Shown: positions 25,110-34,289, counted from the first letter of the stretch. The stretch: DNA of 64,000 bases from Sedimentisphaerales bacterium (GCA_016927855.1 JAFGLV010000031.1:103263-167262), one strand, 5' to 3'. Translations and numbers: made by a program. Notes: generated by a model from the letters alone, not told the origin.

Positions 25110-26381
25110 TCAGCCGCGCCTGCTAAGCACGTCTTTCTCGTAGGCCTTGACTGCGTCGAGCCAGGCCGGACCGACGGGGACATCGGCTTTGAGGCAATAG
25201 TAGTCCCAAACCGCCCCGAACGGAAGGGTTTTCAGCTCTTCGAGCAGCGCCAGTCGCGACGTGAAGTCGCCGGCCAGCTCCATCTGCTTGAGGCTCTCCG
25301 TCGGTTCCAGCAACGCCAAGAGCAGGGCTTTGGCCATGTTGCGCATGCCGATCACCCAGGCAGCGACGCGGTTGATACTGGCGTCGAAGAAGTCTAGGCC
25401 GATGTGAATCCGGTCCAACCGGCCGCTGCGTACCAGCTCTTGCGCGATCGCGGCCAGCTCGCCATCCAGGATCACGACGTGGTCGCTGTCCCATCGCACG
25501 GGCCGGCTCACGTGCAGCAGCAATCCCGGTACGAACATGAGCACGGCGGATATCTTCTCGGAGATCATCTCCGTCGGATGGAAGTGACCGGCGTCCAGGC
25601 ACAGCAGCTTCCGGCGGCTCGTCGCGTAGCCCAGGTAAAACTCGTGTGAGCCGCTCGTGTAGCTCTCGGCGCCGATGCCGAAAAGCTTGGATTCGACGGC
25701 GTCGAGCTCGAAGGCCGGGTCGATCTTCTCGGTGAAGACCTTGTCGAGCGCGTCGGCCAGGCGCTGTCGCGGCCCGGTGCGGTCGATCGGGATGTCCTTG
25801 TAACCGTCGGGGATCCAGACGTTCGTCACCGTGGGGCTGCCGAGCTGCTTGCCCATCTCGGCGCCGATCCGGCGGCAGGCGATACCGTGCTCGATCCAGA
25901 ACTCGCGAATGCCTTTGTCGGCATGGCTGAGCGTGAACCCGTCGGCGGCCTTGGGGTGCGAAAAGTAGGTCGGGTTGAAGTCCATCCCTAACCCGTTGGC
26001 CTTGGCCCAATCGATCCAGCTCTGGAAGTGCTTGGGCGCGATCTCGTCGCGGTCGACGAACTTACCGCCGTTGTCCAGATAGGAGGCATGGAGGTTCAGG
26101 CGGTGTTTGCCCGGGATCAACGAGAGGGCCTTCTCGATATCGGCGCGCAACTCGTCGATGGTGCGGGCCTTACCGGGATAGTTGCCGGTCGCCTGGATAC
26201 CTCCGCCGGACAGTTCCGCCCCGGCCTTCTCGAAGCCACCGACATCGTCACCTTGCCAACAGTGCATCGAGATCGGTATGCCTGCCAGTCGTTTCAAAGC
26301 TCTCTCGGTATCGACGCCAAGCTCGGCATATTGCTCGCGTGCCAGTTGGTAGGCTTGTTCGACCTTCTTCGAATCGCTCAT
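25110..26381 (-). CDS. rhaA: L-rhamnose isomerase
   Basis: 423 residues, matching the usual length of about 420. The enzyme converts L-rhamnose to L-rhamnulose in the cytoplasm with divalent metal. Family segments are clear: [14 protein letters not shown] near the N-terminus, [51 protein letters not shown] (metal-binding His) and [11 protein letters not shown] (metal-binding Asp/His). An AGGGGA site lies 5 bases before the ATG. It follows the GH172-like gene by 53 bases and precedes the permease by 38, within the rhaB-to-rhaE operon. Confidence 0.95.
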   Translation of the reverse strand: MSDSKKVEQAYQLAREQYAELGVDTERALKRLAGIPISMHCWQGDDVGGFEKAGAELSGGGIQATGNYPGKARTIDELRADIEKALSLIPGKHRLNLHASYLDNGGKFVDRDEIAPKHFQSWIDWAKANGLGMDFNPTYFSHPKAADGFTLSHADKGIREFWIEHGIACRRIGAEMGKQLGSPTVTNVWIPDGYKDIPIDRTGPRQRLADALDKVFTEKIDPAFELDAVESKLFGIGAESYTSGSHEFYLGYATSRRKLLCLDAGHFHPTEMISEKISAVLMFVPGLLLHVSRPVRWDSDHVVILDGELAAIAQELVRSGRLDRIHIGLDFFDASINRVAAWVIGMRNMAKALLLALLEPTESLKQMELAGDFTSRLALLEELKTLPFGAVWDYYCLKADVPVGPAWLDAVKAYEKDVLSRRG

Positions 26382-26434
26382 GCTCGTCCCCTGCGCGTAA
26401 TCTGTTAGGATGTCACTCTATTGGTTTGCTTCTG

Positions 26435-27604
26435 TCACCGTCCGACGATGAGCAAGTCCTGCTTGGCCGGCAATGGTGGAAACTCGGTGTGTGGCTCTGT
26501 CTGATACCAGTAAGCCACCGACGACAGGTCGTCCTGCAGCGGCAGGTATCGACCTTCGCTCTGCCAGCCCAGCGCCTGGATGGTCACTCTCAAGTCCCGC
26601 TCGAAGCGGATCGGGTCCATGATGTGCCAGCGGTAGAGACTGAAACGCGGCTGCTTGTCCGACTGGAACACCTGAGGCATGCCGGTGTAGGGTGTGCAGA
26701 ACACCTGATATTCCTGCGTCCCGGGCTTGTAGAAACAGTAGGAGCCGCAGAAGTAGTCCTCGGTGCCGGTCCCGCAGATGGTCGGGAATTGCTGGTCACC
26801 GTCCATGAAGAACTTGATCTCGCCTTCGCCCCACCAACCCGGGCTGTTGGAGCCCCAGGTCATGTAGGTGCCGACGTAATGGCCCCGTCTCTTGATGCCT
26901 TCGACGATGGTGTAGTCCTGCTTTTCCGGCAGGGGGTTAACCCGGCGGAACTGGGCGTGGAAGTAAGCCATGTCATCCGGCACATCCGTCAGGGTGTAAT
27001 CGACCTGGTAGTAGAGCACCATCGCTTTCTCGTCGAGGTTGGTCATCGTGATCTTGCAGGCTTTGCGGAAAGGCATCATCCAATAGCAGTTGAAGCCGCT
27101 GCCCGGATTGACGCAGACCGCCAGCGAGGTGACTTGGGCGTATTGGCCCATCCCGCAGGCGAAGAAGTCTCCGGCGGGACACTCGACCGATGGGTTCTCC
27201 TCGCCATCCCAGTAGATACGCAGGATGTTCATGCGGTTGTTGCCGGTCGGCGTCATCCAGATGTGCTGGATCGCGCCGCTGCCTTTGATCTGAGCCATGG
27301 TGAACGTCTGGCCCGCCTCGATTCGCACCGAGGGCGAGACCTTCCAGCCTTGGCCCAGTTCGCGGGCGGCGTTCTTGCCGGTTCCCTCCGTCGCCATGCC
27401 TCCCTTGCCCTTCTCACCGGTGAAGTTCTCCGGACTGATCGAGCGTGTCTTGGCCTGGGAAAGCTGAGGCAGATTGCCCATATTCATTCCCAGACCGTTG
27501 AACCCGGTGTCCTGGGCGTAGAGCGTTGCTCCCGCCAGCAGGACGAATAGGACACTGTGACTGCGTACGGAACGCCGTGCTGAGTTGGTACGATCCAGTC
27601 TCAT
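26435..27604 (-). CDS. Secreted DUF2961 / GH172-like glycoside hydrolase
   Basis: 389 residues. A basic N-terminus and hydrophobic core (HSVLFVLLAGATLYA) form a signal peptide. The DUF2961 core follows: GAIQHIWMTPTG, the RIYWDGEENPSVECPAGDFF hallmark (about 115-135), WGEGEIKFFMDGD and ICGTGTEDYFCGSYCF. Two acidic residues in this last segment lie where GH172 enzymes place catalytic glutamates. Characterised GH172 members act on fructofuranose or arabinofuranose linkages. The ATG at 27604 is chosen because GGAAGG lies 6 bases upstream and it gives a clean signal peptide. Its place in the rhamnose operon suggests that it trims a rhamnose-containing glycan; exact substrate unknown. Confidence 0.8.
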   Translation of the reverse strand: MRLDRTNSARRSVRSHSVLFVLLAGATLYAQDTGFNGLGMNMGNLPQLSQAKTRSISPENFTGEKGKGGMATEGTGKNAARELGQGWKVSPSVRIEAGQTFTMAQIKGSGAIQHIWMTPTGNNRMNILRIYWDGEENPSVECPAGDFFACGMGQYAQVTSLAVCVNPGSGFNCYWMMPFRKACKITMTNLDEKAMVLYYQVDYTLTDVPDDMAYFHAQFRRVNPLPEKQDYTIVEGIKRRGHYVGTYMTWGSNSPGWWGEGEIKFFMDGDQQFPTICGTGTEDYFCGSYCFYKPGTQEYQVFCTPYTGMPQVFQSDKQPRFSLYRWHIMDPIRFERDLRVTIQALGWQSEGRYLPLQDDLSSVAYWYQTEPHTEFPPLPAKQDLLIVGR

Positions 27605-27648
27605 CTCATGCCTTCCTTTCCTCGCCAGGACGCGCGACTCGTTATTAC

Positions 27649-29352
27649 TCACTCGGAGGCATACGCCTCAAGGAGCGTTTTCTCGGCTTCGGTGGTCCAG
27701 AGGCCGTCTTTCAGTTTGGCTGCGACCTGGGGCAGCTTGGCGCCGAGGTCTTCCAGCCGGACCAGGCCAAGCCCTTTGCAGACAGGGTAGACGACGATTT
27801 TTCCGGCGATGCTGCGATTCTCGACGGCGCGAATCCCGTCGAGAGCGCCCTGGAGGTCGGAGATCGCCGCGACGCTGACGTTGGTATCGAGCCGGCCCGA
27901 TTCGACTTTGCGCAGCATGCGTTTCATGTCGTCGAGCGTGGAGCCGCTCGTGCCGATGAAGTACAAGCGTTTTTCGATATACGCGTCCAGGTCGATCTTG
28001 CCCGTGACTGCCGCCGGGATGCCGGCGAAGATGTTGACGATTCCCTTCGGCGCCGCGTCGCGCACCGCTTTGGCGACCAACTCCGGTATCGGTGCCATCA
28101 GCACGGCATAGTTGTACTCCTCGTCATCCTGTGGCACGGTGGCGTTGTAGGCGCCGTACTCGATGCCGTTTTCAAGGGCCAAGGGATCGGCGACCTTGGT
28201 GAGTGCCGCCAGGCGGTTATCGTCGACGTCACCGGCATAGACGCTGACCCCTTCGACCCCCTGGCAGACGTTGCGAATGACGTGCATCATGCCCATGGGA
28301 CCGCCGGCGCCGACGACGTTGATCTTATCGCCGTGACGGATTTCTCCGGTCTTCGGAATGGACTTCATCGCGTCGGCCGGGTCCGAGCCGGTCGTTCCGA
28401 TGATCCGAATCCCGCCGTAATGGACGCGGCCCACCGCCGTGACTACCGGACGACTGAATCGGTCTCCACACAGAACGAGATTCAGCAGGCCCTGCGGCGC
28501 GACCTTGGCGAATAACTCTTCCACCGTCGTTCCGTTGGACCCGAAGTACACGACGTCGTCGTACGCCGCGTCATTGAGGTCCTCGTAGTCGCGCGCGCGA
28601 ACGACGTTCACCGGCAGGTTCATCGGAGGCGGGGACTTGGAGACCCACGTCACCTGGGCCGGCGTGCCGTAACGCTTGAACAGATTGCCCAGCCGTCCCT
28701 CCTGAATCTCCGTCTCAGCGACGATCAGCATCTGACCGCCGGCTTTGAGGGTCGTGCGCTCCTTGCAGGCGTACGCATCTTCCACGCAGGCCCAAGGTTC
28801 GACGAGGGCAATGGCCGAACCAGAGAGCGACTCACTGGCGGGGATGAGCATCGACTCACCGTCGGGAGCGGTGATGACACGCTCGTCCATCAGGACGTAT
28901 TCCTGCAACCCGCCTTCGAAATTGTAGCCGAACGCGGCGTTGGAGCTGGCGGTGCACAGCCAGCGGTAGTCCGTCTGCACGAGATACCGCTCGCCGGGCT
29001 TGTGCTTGTCTACACCCGGCCCGACCGCCACGATCCGCACGACGGTCTCGTGGCCGGGGACAGTCGGTGCGTCGTCAGGGACGTAGCTGGGAATCTCTTT
29101 GAGAATCTCCGGATCGATGCCTTCGACCACCGGTCCCTTGCGAACGTGATCGGCGCACTGCTTGAGCAGCTTCAGATCGGAGAAGCACAGACCGACCACC
29201 TCCACCTTGGCGAGTACCTGGTGCGGCCCGGGCCCGAGCACCTTCTTAGACGTGTTCAGGACAAGCTGATCGGGACCGATCAACTGCACGGCATATTGCG
29301 ACTCAGGTATTTGCACCATGACTGAAGCTTTCGTTACGTGTTCGCTGCTCAT
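27649..29352 (-). CDS. Extended zinc alcohol-dehydrogenase-like protein with two nucleotide-binding regions
   Basis: 567 residues, against about 350 for ordinary medium-chain dehydrogenases. The N-terminal GroES-like domain keeps candidate catalytic Zn ligands: Cys56 (GLCFSD), His101 and Glu102 (PGHETV). A first Rossmann-like stretch (about 195-310, VEPWACVEDAY to LNLVLCGDRF) lacks a glycine motif. A second, about 325-460, has the true dinucleotide loop INVVGAGGPMG (343-353). It looks like a dehydrogenase whose cofactor region was duplicated or enlarged. The start codon overlaps the stop of the PHP gene (ATGA), showing translational coupling. It probably oxidises or reduces a polyol or deoxy-sugar derivative in rhamnose catabolism; reaction unknown. 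Confidence 0.75.
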   Translation of the reverse strand: MSSEHVTKASVMVQIPESQYAVQLIGPDQLVLNTSKKVLGPGPHQVLAKVEVVGLCFSDLKLLKQCADHVRKGPVVEGIDPEILKEIPSYVPDDAPTVPGHETVVRIVAVGPGVDKHKPGERYLVQTDYRWLCTASSNAAFGYNFEGGLQEYVLMDERVITAPDGESMLIPASESLSGSAIALVEPWACVEDAYACKERTTLKAGGQMLIVAETEIQEGRLGNLFKRYGTPAQVTWVSKSPPPMNLPVNVVRARDYEDLNDAAYDDVVYFGSNGTTVEELFAKVAPQGLLNLVLCGDRFSRPVVTAVGRVHYGGIRIIGTTGSDPADAMKSIPKTGEIRHGDKINVVGAGGPMGMMHVIRNVCQGVEGVSVYAGDVDDNRLAALTKVADPLALENGIEYGAYNATVPQDDEEYNYAVLMAPIPELVAKAVRDAAPKGIVNIFAGIPAAVTGKIDLDAYIEKRLYFIGTSGSTLDDMKRMLRKVESGRLDTNVSVAAISDLQGALDGIRAVENRSIAGKIVVYPVCKGLGLVRLEDLGAKLPQVAAKLKDGLWTTEAEKTLLEAYASE

Positions 29353-30674
29353 TCACCGACTTGATCCAAGACTTCCCCGGGTGTCGCGGCTTCCGACAGG
29401 CCGGCCAGGTTCGTTTCCTGGTCGGGTTGCATCGACCGTCCCAACCGCTCGAAGAAGCTGTTGCGCTCGGCGGCCTCGCCAAAGTGTGTGCGTGCCCATT
29501 CGCTGGTATACCCGAGACCGCAGTGGCGCTGCATGACCGAATGCGCATAGACAATGTAGGCGCCCTTGAGAAAGACCGGCAGCAGGGGAGCCAGCTCCGC
29601 GCTGTCGAAGTCATCGACGAACTTCTGGCCGGGACTGTTCATCTCGGTCCCGCCAATCACCACGAGATCGCGCTTCTGGGCCCGTTCGATCGCGTCGTAC
29701 AGGTTCTTGATCTTCTGGTCTTGCCTGCCTGGCGTGTAGTTGCGGTCGGGTATGACATTCAACGCCACTGCACCGGTGCCCATCGCCACGTCCAGCAGCT
29801 CTTCGATCGCCCGCTCGCCGTCGCTGGCGCCGTCCAGCCACGTGTGCGTCGGCATGCCGCCGCAGGCCAGGATGAACCGGTTCGTCTCGGCCATCTGGGG
29901 GAAGGAGCCCGAATCGGGCTGGACGTAGCCGACGCCGCCGCGTTTCATCGTCTTGGCGCGAATCGTATTGAGCAGGTCCCGGCCCTCCGGAAGCCCCAGA
30001 GGCTTGGCGTCCACCCCGAGCTTGGCGCTCCAGAACTCCGTCAGCGCGTCGCCTTCTCCGAAGGTCTCTACGGCCTTGTGAGCATAAGCCAGGCATACAT
30101 GCCGCTCGGTAGCGTTTCCCGCCGGCGTGAGCGTCAGCACGTCGCCCTCGTAGTCCAGTTCCACGGGGCTCAGGTATGCGTTGACTCTCACTGTCAGGTC
30201 CCGGTTCCTTCTCTGGGCGGTTTCCTTGAGGCTGTGCAGGAAGCCCTGCTGCTCGACGGGAACCTGTGCATGCGGAAAGCCGACGCCCATGTGGTAGGAG
30301 ATGCCAGGCTCGCCCGGCGAGTTGATGACGCGCGTGGAGAACTCCGGCACGTACACGCGCGTTTCCAGACCCGAGCAGCCTTTCAACCTCAGGCGCCGGC
30401 ATGCCTGGCCAAACTCATCCAATGCGTCCAGTACGTCGAAATCCACCGTTCCTGCTACCGCCAAACCCGCTTTGCGCGCCAGCCAGGCGAACTTGCTGGG
30501 CGAATAGCCATACGTGTTGTAGGAGAAGAACGTGTGACAATGAAGATTGACGAATTCGCCTGGCGTCGGCAGGTCGATTCTGCCTGCCTCGATTTCTCCG
30601 GACAACACCTCTAGCGTGCGCTCACGCTCGGCGCTGTTGAAGCTGTCCAACTGCTGTTCGAGTTCCTCAATCAA
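29349..30674 (-). CDS. PHP-superfamily metal-dependent hydrolase-like protein in the rhamnose operon
   Basis: 441 residues from the TTG at 30674, which follows GGAG at 8 bases and lies 24 bases after the rhaB stop. After an alpha-helical start (about 1-38) the PHP-type motif VNLHCHTFFSYN gives His45 and His47, followed by GTVDFDVLDAL (75-85). Further His/Asp/Glu-rich segments (SYHMGVGFPHAQ, GMPTHTWLDG, VIGGTEMNSPGQ, YIVYAHSVMQRHCG) could complete a metal site. The PHP fold is shared by histidinol phosphatases and polymerase exonuclease domains. In this operon a sugar-phosphate phosphatase, lactonase or dehydratase-like role is possible, but none can be assigned. It is translationally coupled to the downstream dehydrogenase. 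Confidence 0.65.
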   Translation of the reverse strand: MIEELEQQLDSFNSAERERTLEVLSGEIEAGRIDLPTPGEFVNLHCHTFFSYNTYGYSPSKFAWLARKAGLAVAGTVDFDVLDALDEFGQACRRLRLKGCSGLETRVYVPEFSTRVINSPGEPGISYHMGVGFPHAQVPVEQQGFLHSLKETAQRRNRDLTVRVNAYLSPVELDYEGDVLTLTPAGNATERHVCLAYAHKAVETFGEGDALTEFWSAKLGVDAKPLGLPEGRDLLNTIRAKTMKRGGVGYVQPDSGSFPQMAETNRFILACGGMPTHTWLDGASDGERAIEELLDVAMGTGAVALNVIPDRNYTPGRQDQKIKNLYDAIERAQKRDLVVIGGTEMNSPGQKFVDDFDSAELAPLLPVFLKGAYIVYAHSVMQRHCGLGYTSEWARTHFGEAAERNSFFERLGRSMQPDQETNLAGLSEAATPGEVLDQVGE

Positions 30675-30697
30675 AAGGGTAGCTCCTTCGCGGGCCG

Positions 30698-32170
30698 CTA
30701 GCGCGCGGCATGCCGCTCGTATTTCTGCGCCCAGACGGCCGGGCTTTGAGGCTGGTATTCCCTCAGGTCGAATGAATTGCGGACGATCTCTCGAGCCTGC
30801 GCCACATCCTCGATCTGTCCAGCCGCGATGGCCTGCATGAGGATATTGCCACTGGCGGTGGCTTCGATGGGACCGGTGACGACCTTCTTGCCGATGGCGT
30901 TCGCGGCAAACTGGCACAGCAATTCGTTCTGGATCCCGCCGCCGACGATGTGGAGCACGTCGATGGAATCGCCTGTGATGTCTTCGATGGCTTCGAGCGT
31001 CCGGCGATACTTCAGCGCCAGGCTTTCGAGGACCATGCGGACCATCTGTCCTTTATCATCCGTCGGCGTCTGGCCGGTATCGGCCAGATGCTTGCTGATA
31101 CGCGCCGGCATGTCGCCAGGCGCGAGGAAGTCGCTGCAATCACAGTCGACGTGCCCAAAGAACGGCTGGGCCTTCGACGCCAGTTCGGTCAGTTCGCCAT
31201 AAGACAGATCCTGTCCCTGGCGTTGCCATTGGCGTTTACACTCCTGGACCAGCCAGAGCCCCATGATGTTCTTCAACAGGCGGATGGTACCTTGCACGCC
31301 GCCCTCATTCGTGAACTGGTGCTCGAACGTCTTATCGTTGACGATGGCCTGGTCCAACTCGACGCCCATCAGGCTCCAGGTGCCCGAAGATAGATAAGCC
31401 CAGTGGTCTCCGGAAGCAGGCACGCCGAGTACCGCCGAGGCGGTATCGTGCGATCCGACTGCGATCACAGGGATTCGGTCGCAGCCGATCTCCTCGGCGA
31501 CTTCGTCGGTGAGCCTGCCGATGACGGTCCCGGGCTGGACGATTTGCGGCATGATCGCCTGCGGCAGACCCAGCTTCTGGAACATAGGCTCGGACCAGCG
31601 TCCCGTCTGCATGTCCATCATCTGCGAGGTGCTCGCCAGGGTGTACTCGCCGAAGGCCCGGCCGCACAGGAAGTACGAGAACAGGTCCGCCATGAAGAGC
31701 AGTCGTTTGGCACGAGGCAAAGCCGGAGAGTTCGACACACTCATCGCCAAAAGCTGATAGAGCGAATTGAGCTGCATGAATTGAATGCCGGTGTGCTGGT
31801 AGATGTCCCGTTTGGGCATCAGCTCGAACGCGATGTCCATCATGCCGTTGGTCCGGCTGTCCCGGTAGTGGTAGGGCGCCTCGATGAGCCCACCATCGGC
31901 GCCGAGCAGACCGAAGTCCACACCCCACGTGTCGATGCCGATGCCGGCGATTTCGCTACCGGTCCTCTCAGCCGCCTGACCGATGCCCACCTTGATCTCA
32001 CTCAGCAGCCGGGTGAAGTCCCATCGCAACGAGCCCTCCACCTCGACGGGACCATTGCCGAAGCGATGAACCTCTTCCAGCCCGAGCGTGCCGTCGGAGA
32101 CAATCCCGAGCATGACTCTGCCACTTTCCGCTCCGAGGTCTACCGCGATGTAGCTTGCTGGTTCGGTCAT
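30698..32170 (-). CDS. rhaB: Rhamnulokinase (FGGY family)
   Basis: 490 residues, normal length. The kinase phosphorylates L-rhamnulose to L-rhamnulose-1-phosphate with ATP. The N-terminal ATP-binding lobe shows AVDLGAESGRVML (9-21) and IGIDTWGVDFGLL with its catalytic Asp; the C-terminal lobe has VGSHDTASAVLGVP, YLSSGTWSLMGVE and HIVGGGIQNELLCQ. Rhamnulokinases carry ESGR and WGVD at these places, unlike xylulo- or glycerol kinases. AAGGAG precedes the ATG. It is the first gene of the minus-strand rhamnose operon, with a good promoter about 60 bases upstream. Confidence 0.95.
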   Translation of the reverse strand: MTEPASYIAVDLGAESGRVMLGIVSDGTLGLEEVHRFGNGPVEVEGSLRWDFTRLLSEIKVGIGQAAERTGSEIAGIGIDTWGVDFGLLGADGGLIEAPYHYRDSRTNGMMDIAFELMPKRDIYQHTGIQFMQLNSLYQLLAMSVSNSPALPRAKRLLFMADLFSYFLCGRAFGEYTLASTSQMMDMQTGRWSEPMFQKLGLPQAIMPQIVQPGTVIGRLTDEVAEEIGCDRIPVIAVGSHDTASAVLGVPASGDHWAYLSSGTWSLMGVELDQAIVNDKTFEHQFTNEGGVQGTIRLLKNIMGLWLVQECKRQWQRQGQDLSYGELTELASKAQPFFGHVDCDCSDFLAPGDMPARISKHLADTGQTPTDDKGQMVRMVLESLALKYRRTLEAIEDITGDSIDVLHIVGGGIQNELLCQFAANAIGKKVVTGPIEATASGNILMQAIAAGQIEDVAQAREIVRNSFDLREYQPQSPAVWAQKYERHAAR

Positions 32171-32219
32171 GCGTGACTCCTTGGTTGAACCATGCCGCAG
32201 ACGGTGAAATCAGAGAAAG

Positions 32220-32248
32220 ATTAGAAAGGGCCGGCAATGTGCCGTCAA
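32220..32248 (-). promoter_or_regulatory. Putative promoter of the rhamnose operon
   Basis: On the minus strand TTGACG (32248-32243), a 17-bp spacer and TCTAAT (32225-32220) match five of six bases in both boxes. It is among the best promoter matches I found in the window and lies 50 bases upstream of rhaB. Confidence 0.6.
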
Positions 32249-32263
32249 CCCTAAACCCGGCAC
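32239..32263. promoter_or_regulatory. Inverted repeat over the rhamnose promoter -35 box, candidate operator
   Basis: GTGCCG (32239-32244) and CGGCAC (32258-32263) are inverse arms 13 bases apart, covering the -35 box. A repressor or activator dimer could bind here. No regulator gene adjoins the operon. Confidence 0.35.
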
Positions 32264-32331
32264 CCACCGGGTCCCGAGTCGGGCAGGACAGACTTGCCGG
32301 CTCCTGCAGGACGTGCTATTGTAGGCGTACC

Positions 32332-32565
32332 ATGAACCTGATCGATGAAGACGTTCGGCGCCGGGTCCGCGAGCTATGCGACACTTATCGGGCTCGTTGT
32401 CTGTGGTTCTTGCGGCCGGATTACTATCCGACGGATCGCGACGAAATACTGCGCACGCTCGACTACATCAGACGTTACGGTGACCGAGAAGCATTCCGTC
32501 AGGCAGGCCAGTTGTACCAATGGCTCTCACCGGATTCCAGCAGGCCCTCTCAGCCGACGAAGTGA
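32332..32565 (+). CDS. Small conserved-looking hypothetical protein
   Basis: 77 residues, highly charged and mostly helical, with a motif RCLWFLRPDYYPTDRDEIL and then YIRRYGDREAFRQAGQL. Codon use and amino-acid mix look like a real protein. It is divergent from rhaB, with 161 bases between the starts, and ends 79 bases before the convergent folC stop. There is no strong ribosome site. No family was recognised. Confidence 0.5.
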   Translation: MNLIDEDVRRRVRELCDTYRARCLWFLRPDYYPTDRDEILRTLDYIRRYGDREAFRQAGQLYQWLSPDSSRPSQPTK

Positions 32566-32644
32566 TCGTTCACCCAGGGAGGATTCGGGGAGCCTATCCC
32601 GAGATCGCTTCGTGACGGGAAGCTGCGCGGCGCAGGCGGCGCGA

Positions 32645-34078
32645 TCACGAGGCGACGGCGGCACGGTTGGGCTGGAAGCGCATTTTGGCCTGGCCGATGA
32701 GGTAGAAACTGCCGGTGATGCAGATAAGGTCCTCGCGACCGACCGCGCTGCGCGCCAGTTGCAGCGCCTCGCCCAGGCTGCTGGAGGTCTGATACATCTT
32801 GCCGCAGATTTCAGTGTACATGTCCGCCAGGTCCTGTGGCGAGACCGCCTTCGGAGAGCTGCTGCGCGTGAAGATGACCTTGTCGGCGCCGTATTGGAGT
32901 TCGCTGAGCATCCCCATGACGTCCTTGTCGCTGTTGCAGCCAAAGATGACGACCATGGAGTCGTAAGGGATGTTCTGGCCGATGGCGTGGATCAGCGCGC
33001 GAATGCTGGCGGCGTTGTGCGCCCCGTCGATCATGATCCGCGGGTCTTCACAGATCATTTCCATCCGGCCGGCAAGCGTGACGCGGTGGAGTCCGTCAGC
33101 GGCCTTGTCCACGTCGATCCGGTAGCCCGAGGACTTGAGCTTGTCGAGCAACGCCAAGGCCAACCCGCAGTTGATCGCCTGGTGTTTGCCATGTAAAGGC
33201 ACGCGCAGGTGCTCGAACTTGCTCGTCGGGGTACTCAGGCAGATGCGGGTGTGCGGCCCGTGCTCGCGCGAGGTCTCGAAACGGTAGGAGAAGTCGATAT
33301 CGCTGCCGGTGATGCTCAGAGGCGCTTTCACCGCAATCGCCTGCTCCTTCAGAACGCTCATCGCGATCGGCTCCTGCTGGACGGTGATGGCCGGGATCCC
33401 TTTCTTGAATACGCCGGCCTTTTCCAGCGCGATGCGGTCGAGCGTGTCGCCGAGCTGGAGCTTGTGGTCGATGCTCAGGCTGGTAATCCCCACCACCTGA
33501 GGCTGAATCACGTTCGTGCTGTCCAGGCGGCCCCCCAGCCCGGTCTCGATCACGCCGATATCGACTTTGCGGTCGGCGAAATGCATGAACGCCAAGGCGG
33601 TCATCAACTCGAAGAACGTCGGCGGATCGTCCTTGGACAGCTTCTCCACCGGCGCGTGGATGCGGTTCATCAGGCCCAGCATCTCCGTGTCGGTGATCAT
33701 CTCCGAATTGACCACGATGCGCTCGTGCAGGTGAATCAGGTGCGGCGATGTGTACAGGCCGACGGCGTAACCATTGGACTCCAGCATCCGCGCCAGCATG
33801 GTGGCAGTAGAGCCTTTGCCTTTTGTGCCGGCTATATGGACGGTGCGGAATTTGTCGTGTGGATCGCCCACCAGCGCCAGGAGATTCCTCATCCGGTCCA
33901 GGCTGAACGTCGTGACGTTGTAGCGCACCTTCTCCTGTTTCTCGTAGTCGGTCCTCGCGAGGAGGTAATCCATGGCCTGCCTGTAATTGCTGAACGGCTT
34001 CTTGGCCTTGACCGATACGACTTTGGGAGAGCTGGTTTTTGTCCGTTTCTTTCCGGTTTTCTTCGTCGTTTTCGTCAT
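32645..34078 (-). CDS. folC: Folylpolyglutamate synthase / dihydrofolate synthase (Mur ligase family)
   Basis: 477 residues. The enzyme adds glutamate to folates (and in many bacteria to dihydropteroate) with ATP in the cytoplasm. The P-loop HIAGTKGKGS is at 81-90, followed by GLYTSPHLIHLHERI, the VIETGLGGRLDSTNV segment, SLSIDHKLQLGDTLDRIALEK and the C-terminal-domain motif MIDGAHNAAS. An extra Lys/Thr-rich tail of about 25 residues precedes the usual start; a later start is possible but no better ribosome site was seen. It stands alone between rhaB's divergent neighbour and the LamG protein. Confidence 0.92.
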   Translation of the reverse strand: MTKTTKKTGKKRTKTSSPKVVSVKAKKPFSNYRQAMDYLLARTDYEKQEKVRYNVTTFSLDRMRNLLALVGDPHDKFRTVHIAGTKGKGSTATMLARMLESNGYAVGLYTSPHLIHLHERIVVNSEMITDTEMLGLMNRIHAPVEKLSKDDPPTFFELMTALAFMHFADRKVDIGVIETGLGGRLDSTNVIQPQVVGITSLSIDHKLQLGDTLDRIALEKAGVFKKGIPAITVQQEPIAMSVLKEQAIAVKAPLSITGSDIDFSYRFETSREHGPHTRICLSTPTSKFEHLRVPLHGKHQAINCGLALALLDKLKSSGYRIDVDKAADGLHRVTLAGRMEMICEDPRIMIDGAHNAASIRALIHAIGQNIPYDSMVVIFGCNSDKDVMGMLSELQYGADKVIFTRSSSPKAVSPQDLADMYTEICGKMYQTSSSLGEALQLARSAVGREDLICITGSFYLIGQAKMRFQPNRAAVAS

Positions 34079-34289
34079 GAGCCGGTGATGTTAGCAGATC
34101 GGGTGCTCATAGTCAACTGTTATGTGGCTATTGCACCTCGATAATGCGTCGCGACTTCCGTTCGGCTGTGTTGTAAGTCCATTCTTAGAATAGTGTTACA
34201 GGAATGTCGTTCCTGTAGGCGCATCGATGCCTTATTTGGTTGGAATCAGGTGGAGTGAACTACTGTTCGCTTCTGCTTATAGAAAGCAA

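Noticed and set aside
10640..32170. Bacterial microcompartment for fucose/rhamnose breakdown, known in Planctomycetes
   Set aside because: No shell protein (BMC-H, BMC-T or BMC-P) and no encapsulation-type aldolase cluster is visible; the aldolase here is fused to a dehydrogenase instead.
32155..32331. Upstream extension of the small protein at 32332
   Set aside because: It would run through the rhamnose promoter, and the residues are unlike the downstream protein; the ATG at 32332 is preferred.
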